Position numbers and translations under genes: made by a program | In this document: positions 20,901-29,900 of the stretch, piece after piece | Layout of the letters: each line of letters opens with the position of its first letter | Numbering within the stretch: position 1 is the stretch's first letter | From: Cytophagales bacterium | GTDB taxonomy: Bacteria; Bacteroidota; Bacteroidia; Cytophagales; JAHDFW01 | Length of the DNA: 39,020 nt | Reading direction: 5' to 3' | NCBI GenBank assembly: GCA_020627945.1 | Contig: JAHDFW010000014.1 | Location: 1-39,020 of the forward strand | The notes under the pieces: model-generated | Databases searched by the model: none | What the model saw: the letters and a program-made list of their open reading frames with translations, nothing else | What the model was told of the DNA's origin: nothing

Positions 20901-23900
20901 CTAAAAGAGCCACCACCATGTCAACCGATCGATCTACCATAATTGGTAAAATTGTCGCTTTTGTCACACCTTCATCCAACAGAACATTTGCCAAACCATT
21001 AGATTTCTCATCTAAATTTTGATAAGTGATTTGCTGATCCTCAAAATGAAGAGCAATCTTTTCAGGGTTATTTTTCACTTGTTTTTTAAATAACCCAAGA
21101 ACATTCAAGCTATGATCGTACTCTAAATAAGTATTATTAAAATCCTCTAATACCAATTTCTTTTCGTTATCAGAAAGCAATTGAACCGAAGCTAACTTCA
21201 AATCTGGATTCTGAATAATTTCACGCGCAACTTGCTTAAAATGCTCTGCAAAACGTTCTATACTTTCACTTTTAAAAAGTTTTGTGGCATAGGTAAGACT
21301 AAATGATAATTGATCAGCATTTTCCCAAGCTTCTAACGTAAGGTCAAATTTTGAAGTGGTAACATCTGTTCCAAACCGCGAAATCTCCAATCCTTTAATA
21401 GATCGAGGTTTCTTTTCTTGGTCACGTAAGTTTTGGAAAATAAACATGGTGTCAAACAGCGGATTCCTACTTAAATCTCGTACAACATCAAGTTTCTCGA
21501 CTATATCTTCAAACTGATAGGTCTGATTATCGTACACTTCAAGTGTGTTTTCCCTCACCTGATTTAAAAAGTTCGAAAACGTTAAATCTTTATTTGGGTA
21601 ATTTCGAAGTGCAATAGTATTTACGAACATTCCGATAATATGCTCCAAATCGGAATGAGATCTTCCTGCAATTGGAGATCCTACCACAATATCTTCCTGA
21701 TTAGAGTATTTTGCTAACGTAACGTTATAAATAGCTAACAATAATATATATAATGTAGAACCAGACTGTTTGACAATTTCCTTGAGCGCTAAACTTTCTG
21801 ATTCACTGAAAGAATCATAGATTTGAGCTCCATCAAAAGTTTGAACAGGTGGACGTGAATAGTCCGGATGTAAATTCAACACTGGAATTTCTCCTGAAAA
21901 TTGATCCATCCAAAAAGATTCTTGCTTTTGCATTTTGTCACTTTTGGACCATTCATTCTGCCAATTAGCGTAATCTTTATACGTTAATTTAACGGGCTCT
22001 AATTCCTTTCCTTCATAAAGATCCAGAAACTCCTGAACAAGAATTTGCATCGAAACACCATCAGAAATAATATGATGCATGTCTGTCATTAAAACAAACT
22101 CCTCTTCTCCAAGTTTAATCAGCCCCACCCTAAATAAGGAAGCGCTACTTAAGTCAAACGGTCGAATAAAATCTTTTACGATTCTACGAGCATCTTCTTT
22201 AGTAGAATCATAATTTTCTATCTCAACGTTAATTCCTTCGATAATCACCTGAACTGGTTTCCCTTCAACTATTTTAAATGAAGTTCTCAAACTGTCGTGT
22301 CGGTCCAACAACTGATCAAAGGCATTCTGCAATTTATTAACGTCCAATGCTCCAACCAAATTCATGACAACTGGCATATTATACGTAGTGTCAAGAGGTT
22401 GTAATTGGTTTAGAATATACATTCTACGTTGCGCGGCAGAAATCGGATAATGATCTCTTTTTTCTATCGGTTTAACGTCAAAGTGATCTCCTTGTCCTTT
22501 AGATTCTATTAATTCAGCAAGTTCTCGAATGGTAGGTGCGATAAAAATACTTCTAATCGGAATTTCAACATTCAAGTGTTTATGAACTGCACTGGCAACT
22601 CTTGTAGCTTTTAAACTATGTCCACCTATTTCGAAAAAATTATCATTTATACTAATCTGAGGTTTCGCCAAAACATCCTTCCAAATCGATTGAACAGTTA
22701 ATTCAATATTATTCCTAGGTGGTACATACTGATTATCTCCAGAACGACTTAAATCAACTTCGGGTAATGCTCTACGGTTAACTTTCCCACTTGCCGTGGT
22801 AGGAAATTGAGCAAGTACTACGAAATGAGAAGGAACCATATAATCTGGAAGCAATTCAAGCATAAATGCTCGCAAGTCCAGTGTTTCAATATCATCTTGG
22901 GATTGAACATAAGCAACTAGTTCTTGCTCATTATTAACCAAAACTTTAGTGGTTACTATCGCATTTTGAACTTTAGGATGATTTAAAAGTCTGCTTTCTA
23001 TTTCTCCCAGCTCAATTCTAAACCCTCTTACCTTAACCTGTTGGTCAATTCGACCCAAATATTCTATTTCTCCATTTGGTAAGAGTCTCCCTAAATCACC
23101 AGATCTATATAACCTAGAACTTGGGTTTAAAGGGTTTTCTACAAAACGTTGTGCAGTAAGTTCGTCTCGGTTCAGATATCCTCTACTCACTCCATATCCG
23201 CTAATACAAATTTCTCCAGGAATTCCGACAGGGAGAACATTTAAATCAGAATCCATTAAATAGGCTTCTAAAGAAGGAATTACTTTACCTATATTACTTT
23301 TACCTATTTTAATTTCTTCTTCGGTTATCTCTTTATATGTTACATGGACGGTAGTTTCTGTAATACCGTACATATTGATCAGCCTCGTATCTGGATATTT
23401 CTGATACCATCGATTCAAAGTAGCTGGTTGCAACGCCTCCCCTCCAAAGATCACGTAATTCAAGTTCAATTCAGATGCTTCATGGGCCAGCTCCTCTTCA
23501 ATCAAATTAACAAAAAGTGAAGGGATTTGATTTAATACTGTGACGTTTTCACGAATCAACAACTTTCTAAACTCAGTAGGGCTTGAGGCTATTTCTTTTG
23601 GCACAATTACAACCTTTCCACCTTTAAATAATGCTCCAAAAATTTCCCAAATTGAGAAGTCAAAACAGAATGAGTGAAACAATGTCCATGTATCATTTTC
23701 ATCAAAATGGAACTCATAACCCTGCTTACCAAATCCAGAATTAGATAATAAAGAGACTACATTACCATGTTCCACCAAAGTTCCCTTTGGTACTCCTGTA
23801 GAACCTGAGGTATAGATTACATACGCAATGCTTTCAGGAGACGAAATAGAAGTCAAATTAGTATTCGGAAGATCATTTACTCGATCCAAGTTTTCACTTA

Positions 23901-26900
23901 AATCCATCAACTCTACCGTTACCCCTTCAAGAGCTGGATGATCAGCCTGATTGGTAAGAATCAAATCTACATTACTATCCGTAATAAAATGATGAATTCT
24001 ATCTTTTGGATAGTTAGGATCAATTGGAACATATCCTGCACCACTTTTAAGTATTGCTAAGATTCCAACGATCATTTGTTCAGAACGATCCGTAAATAAC
24101 CCAATTAAGTCATCAGGTTGTACCGTTCTTTTACTTCTTATATAATGAGCAAATTGATTGGCTTTACTATTCAGTTCGCTATAAGTCAAACTTATATCAT
24201 CAAACTTAACGGCTATTTGATTTGGAAATGCTAGAACTTGCTGTTCAAAAATCTCATGAATCTGAACATTAGGATATGTAATTTCCTTAAGGTTTGAATG
24301 AGCAACTAAACTAAGCTGCTCAGAGTCAACTAATTTTAAGGCTTTAATGGAAGTAACTCCCGCCGTTATTTGATCCGAAACATTGAGAAGTCGATCTATC
24401 AAATCATAATCATGGAAGTACCGTTGATCAAAATCTAAAATAAGTTTAAGTCCATCAAAAGTCTCCCTAACCAATAACTGAACTTGATTTTCAGAATAAG
24501 TATTAATCGATTTCAGAGGAACATCTTCTCCCAACAGGTTCAATTTGAAGTACGTTTGATAATTGTAGTAAAACGAAATCTCTTCCTTTCCAATAATTTT
24601 ATTTTGGAGTAAAAAAGAAACATTTTGTCGTTCTCCAAGTTCTTTTTTCTGGGATTTAACGTAGTTAAAATAATCAAGCACTGAATCTGAATTATCCCAA
24701 CAACTGGCAGCAAAGCAGACTGGAATGCTATGATAGTAACAACCCATACCTTGCAATTGATCCTTTGTTCTCCCTCCTAATAATTCTCGAATAGTAAAAT
24801 CAGTTTCTGTTCGAGTATGAATCTTAATTAAAAGCGCAAATAAAGATTTAAAGTATAATGAAACTGATATTTTATTTGAACTGCAATACGACTCAATTGC
24901 AGAAATTTGGGATTCGGTCAAATACGTTTGACGAGAAATCAGATTATCTTCTTCAGAATTCAGTAAATGACCTTGATGATAAACATGCAGCGGCTCGACT
25001 TCAGCCAATTTATTTGTCCAGTATATTTCAGTTTCATGAGAATCAAAATGGTTGTTATGCCAATTTACATAGGAGGAAAACACATTATCAGTTGTGTAAT
25101 CAACCTCCCGATTCTCCATCAACGATTGATAAATTTCGGTGGCTTTCTCAAAAAACAATTTAAAGCTCCATCCATCAAAAATAACATGATGAGCACAAAG
25201 CAATGAAAAATACTGTTGATCACTATTCTTAATTAAAACATGACGTAGTAATTCCGTAGAATCAAAGTTATACGGCACCTTTGCCTCAGCCTCAATTAAT
25301 TTTTCAATTTCATTTATCGCAAGACCATCGACTTGAATTAATTTATGCTCAAGAGAGGTGTCCGTCTTAAAACCTTGATATATATCATTGTCCCGAACAA
25401 CAATTTTCGTTCTAAGTGAGGGGCTTAATGCTATAACTTTCTGCACGGCTTGTTGCCAAACTTCTACATTTAAATCTCGATTCAATTCTACATAAAACGC
25501 AAGGCTATGGGCAGCGTCTTCTGGATTAAGAATCGTATCTAAATAAAGATCTCTTTGTATGGTAGTCAGAGGTAGAAGTTCAGAATAATCACTCTTTGAA
25601 ACGCCCAAATGACTATACAAAGAGTCTTCTTGACCTGTGGAAAGTTTAAAATCCGACAACTCCTGATATGGTTGAGCAACTACTTCTTTAAGCAAATTTT
25701 TAAACCAATCCGCCATTAAGTTCACTTTCGACTCGTGGAATAGATCAGTGTTATAATTCATAAGGAAGGTAAGCCCTCCATTTGTTTCTTTAACGGTAAG
25801 CAATAAATCATTCCGCGCAACACCCGCCTCATGATTAATACCTTTGGATTGAACCCCTTCTAATTTTTCACTTTGCTGAAGTTGCTCTACCGTATTTAAA
25901 TTCTGCAACGCAAAGCTTGCGTTAATTAGGTTACCCGTTGTTCCTAATTCTGCAGCGCTATACTGCTCCAAAATCTTTTCGAACGGGTACATGTTATGAT
26001 CCAAAACATCCAGATAGCGATTCTTTACTTCATCTAGATATGTGGCAAATGATTTATTACCAGACGGATAATTTTTGATTCCCAACACTCTAACAAAATA
26101 CCCGACTAACTTTTCTAATTCTGGTTTATTCCTACCAGAAGTTATAGATCGAATGGTAACCTCTTCAGAACTACTAATTTTGGACAAAAACAGAGTATAA
26201 ATCGACATTAAAAGCACGTTCAACGTTACCTTCTGTGATTTTGCCAAGTCATATAAACCATTTACCAATTCATCTTCAATCCAAAAAGGTAAAGTCTTAC
26301 CAGGTTGCTCCAAAGCCATACCAGAGCGCATTTTATCGTAAGGAAGATCTAAAGAACGAATTCCTCCATCGAAATGTTTATCCCAGAATACTTTTAATTC
26401 TCCAATGGTCTTATCGCTTAATTGTTCGTTTTCCCAAGCAACAAAATCCATAAACTGGAATTCAGTAGGGCTATAATCCAATTCAGATTTACCAGAACTA
26501 TAATTATTATACAATTCAACGGCTTCACTAATCATTAGTCCCATTGACCATCCATCACTTATGATATGGTGCATTGCGTACATTAACACATTGCGTTGTT
26601 CGGGAAGTACAACCAGAGATGCTCTCAACAAAGGTGGAGTACTGAGGTCAAAAGGAGTTCTTGCATTGGCGTCCAAATGCTCTATCAATAGCTCTTCAGC
26701 ATTAGTACGACTTGATAAGTCTACTACGCTCAATTCAAACGGTACCGCTTCATTTATTTTTTGAAAAGGTTCTCCTTCCAATTCAAGGAAGCTTATTCGT
26801 AATGCCTCATGACGTTTAATTATTTCATTAAAGGCCTGTTTAAAAGCCTCAACATCCAAATCTCCGTTCAATACATTCTTACCAGAAAGTATATAAGTAG

Positions 26901-29900
26901 TGCTCCCACCCTGAACTTGATCAGCTAACCAAAGTTGTTTCTGAGCAAAAGAAAGTGGATAGTGTTCCTGCTTAGAAATTTTCTTAATTTGATCATAGCG
27001 GCTCGTATTTTTACCAGATAGGAGTTTTGCTAAGCCTTTAATGGTTGGGTTTCCGAATAGCTCACGTAAGTTAATCGGTAATTCTAAGTTTTTCTGCACT
27101 AAAGAGACAAAGGCTCCAGCATGTAGGGAATGTGCACCTAATTCAAAAACATTATCATTTCTTCCGATCTTAAAATCGGCCTGATTTATTTTTCCTAAAA
27201 CCTTAACCCACAACTGCTCCAATTCTTTCTCCAAACCTTCTTCTGGAGCTTCATAATTCACAGCATTCTCTTGAAGTTCCTCAGGCTCTGGTAACGCTTT
27301 ACGATCAATTTTTCCATTAGCAGTAATAGGAACCTGATCAATTCTTATAATTACACTCGGAATCATGTAATCAGGTAAATGTTCACCTATTAGCCTTTTA
27401 ATCTCATCATTGCTTATAGATTCACTTTCTACAACATATGCACATAGAAATTTCGAATGATTATTATCTCCTTTGGCAAGTACAATTGCTCTATGAACCT
27501 GAGGTATTAATTGTAATTGATTTTCAATCTCGCCAAGCTCGACTCTAAATCCCCTGATTTTAACCTGAAAATCTTTCCTTCCCAAGAATTCCATGTTCCC
27601 GTCAGGCATCAATCTACCTAAATCACCAGTTTTATACATCATTGCATCTGGTAGTCGAGAATATGGGTCTTTTACAAATTGGGCACTTGTTTTCTGTTCG
27701 TCATTGGCATAACCTCGCGCAACTCCAACTCCTCCAATATGTAATTCTCCAGCAACACCTTTAGGAACTGGGTTTCCAAAATCATCTAAAATATAGAAGA
27801 AATTATTGTCAATAGGCACTCCATACGGAATACTTATTTGATCCTCCTCCACAGTTTCGATCGGATAGTAATTTGACCATACTGTCCCTTCAGTAGCACC
27901 ACCTAAACTAATATTTTGGGCATTTGGGAAGTATTTCTTTATTCTATTTGAAAGTGTAACAGGAATCCAATCACCACTCATAAAAACTAACCTCAGGTCG
28001 GTTTGTTGGTAATCTGTTTCAGAGGTTTCAATCATATCTACCAAATAATTCATGGTAGTAGGAACTGAGTCCCAAAACGTGATTTTCTCCTTTATCATCA
28101 AAGACATTAGTCTTTCTGGATCTTCAACTTGATCTTTTTTGGCAATGACAACCGTTGCTCCGCATGCTAAGGTTCCAAAAATATCATACACCGATAAATC
28201 AAAACACATTGAAGTAATAAACAACAATCTATCACCTTGCCCTACGTCAAATTTCTTATTAACCCAGTTTATAAGATTTACCGCCGAATGATGTTCGATC
28301 ATTACACCTTTTGGCCTACCTGTGGAACCGGAAGTATAGATAGTGTAAGCTAAGTCTTGGCTATTCTTGATTAAATTAGGGCTTTCTGAAGAACTAATTT
28401 TAATCGATTCCGAATCGAGACGAATTCCCTGAACCTTTTCTTTCATATCACTGATCACTTGATAATCGTGATCAACAAGAATTTTAGAAGCGTTAGAATT
28501 CTCAAGAATATATTTCTGACGATCAATTGGATAGGTAGGGTCAATTGGAACATAGGCACCACCTGCTTTTAAAATACCGTACATAGCTATGATCATATCA
28601 AAGCCTCTGTCCGTAATAACACCTATATTCTCGGCATTCTCAACTCCAAGATCAATAAGATAATTTGCAACTTGGTTTGCTTTTGTTTCTAACGCCTGAT
28701 AAGTAAGGCTTTTTCCATCTTGAGTCAACGCAATAGCATTTGGAGTTATTTGAACTTGTTCTTCAAACAACTGATGCATCGACTTTTCTTTCGGATAATC
28801 TACAATCGTATTATTAAATCCATACAAAATTTTCTCTCGATCATCCTCTTCGAGAATCAAATTGGTATTAAACTCATTTTGTAGGTTTTCGACGAATTGC
28901 TGCAGTATATTTAAGTATAATTGGATTGCATATTCTACATCACCATCATGGAAGAAGGCCTTAGCATATTTAACTTGGACTCTTAATCTCCCTCCCGTTT
29001 TATCGACCTCAAAATCAAATAACGTATTCGTCATTTGATTCGCTTGAGTTCTTTCAACTTCATCTGTTAATCGAAATTCAGCAGTGGACAACTGCTCAGA
29101 AAGTTTTGCTTCGTTTCGAACATGAAAATCAGTAAAATTGAAAATACAATCAAAGATTGGGTTTTCTGCAGAAGCCTGTGAATCTACCAGTGTTGAAATT
29201 TCGACTAAATCAATTTCATGTTGCTTAACCTCGACCAAGTAATTTTGAACTTCACTAAGTAAATCCGCATATGTCTTAACCTGCGCAAAATCGACACGAA
29301 TAGGTATCGTGTTTAAGAAACATCCAAGAATTTTTTCCCCATCTTCTATTTCTGGCCGATGATGCGAAACAACTCCAGTAACTACATCCTTTTCGGACGT
29401 AATGAGATGCATCAAATATAGGTATGCACTTAAATAAAGAGCTTTAGCAGCGACTCTATTTACCTTAACAACCTCATCCAAGGATTGTATAAATTGTGCA
29501 CCTTCAAACCGAGTGGCATAAATCATCCCCAATTCCTGATTAAGTTTTTTACCAGAAATATTGAACGGAAGTTTATTCCTAGTATAGCCAGCAAGCAATT
29601 GTTTCCAATACTCCTGATTATCCAGATTCGCTTTTTTTGCTAAATTAAGTGCACAAAAGTCTTTATATGAATGTTTAAGGTCTTCTAGGCCATTAAGCTC
29701 ATTCAAAGCTGGGTTAGCACATAAATTTACTAACTCCGTACTGAACGCATTAACACTCCAACCATCAAGTATTGCATGATGAACGCTCCAAATAATTTGA
29801 TAAGTTGTATCATCCGTTTTAAATGCAGTTATGTACCATAAAATATCCCCGTCAAACGAGTATCGTTTTTGGGTATCAGCCGACATATATGCATTGATTT

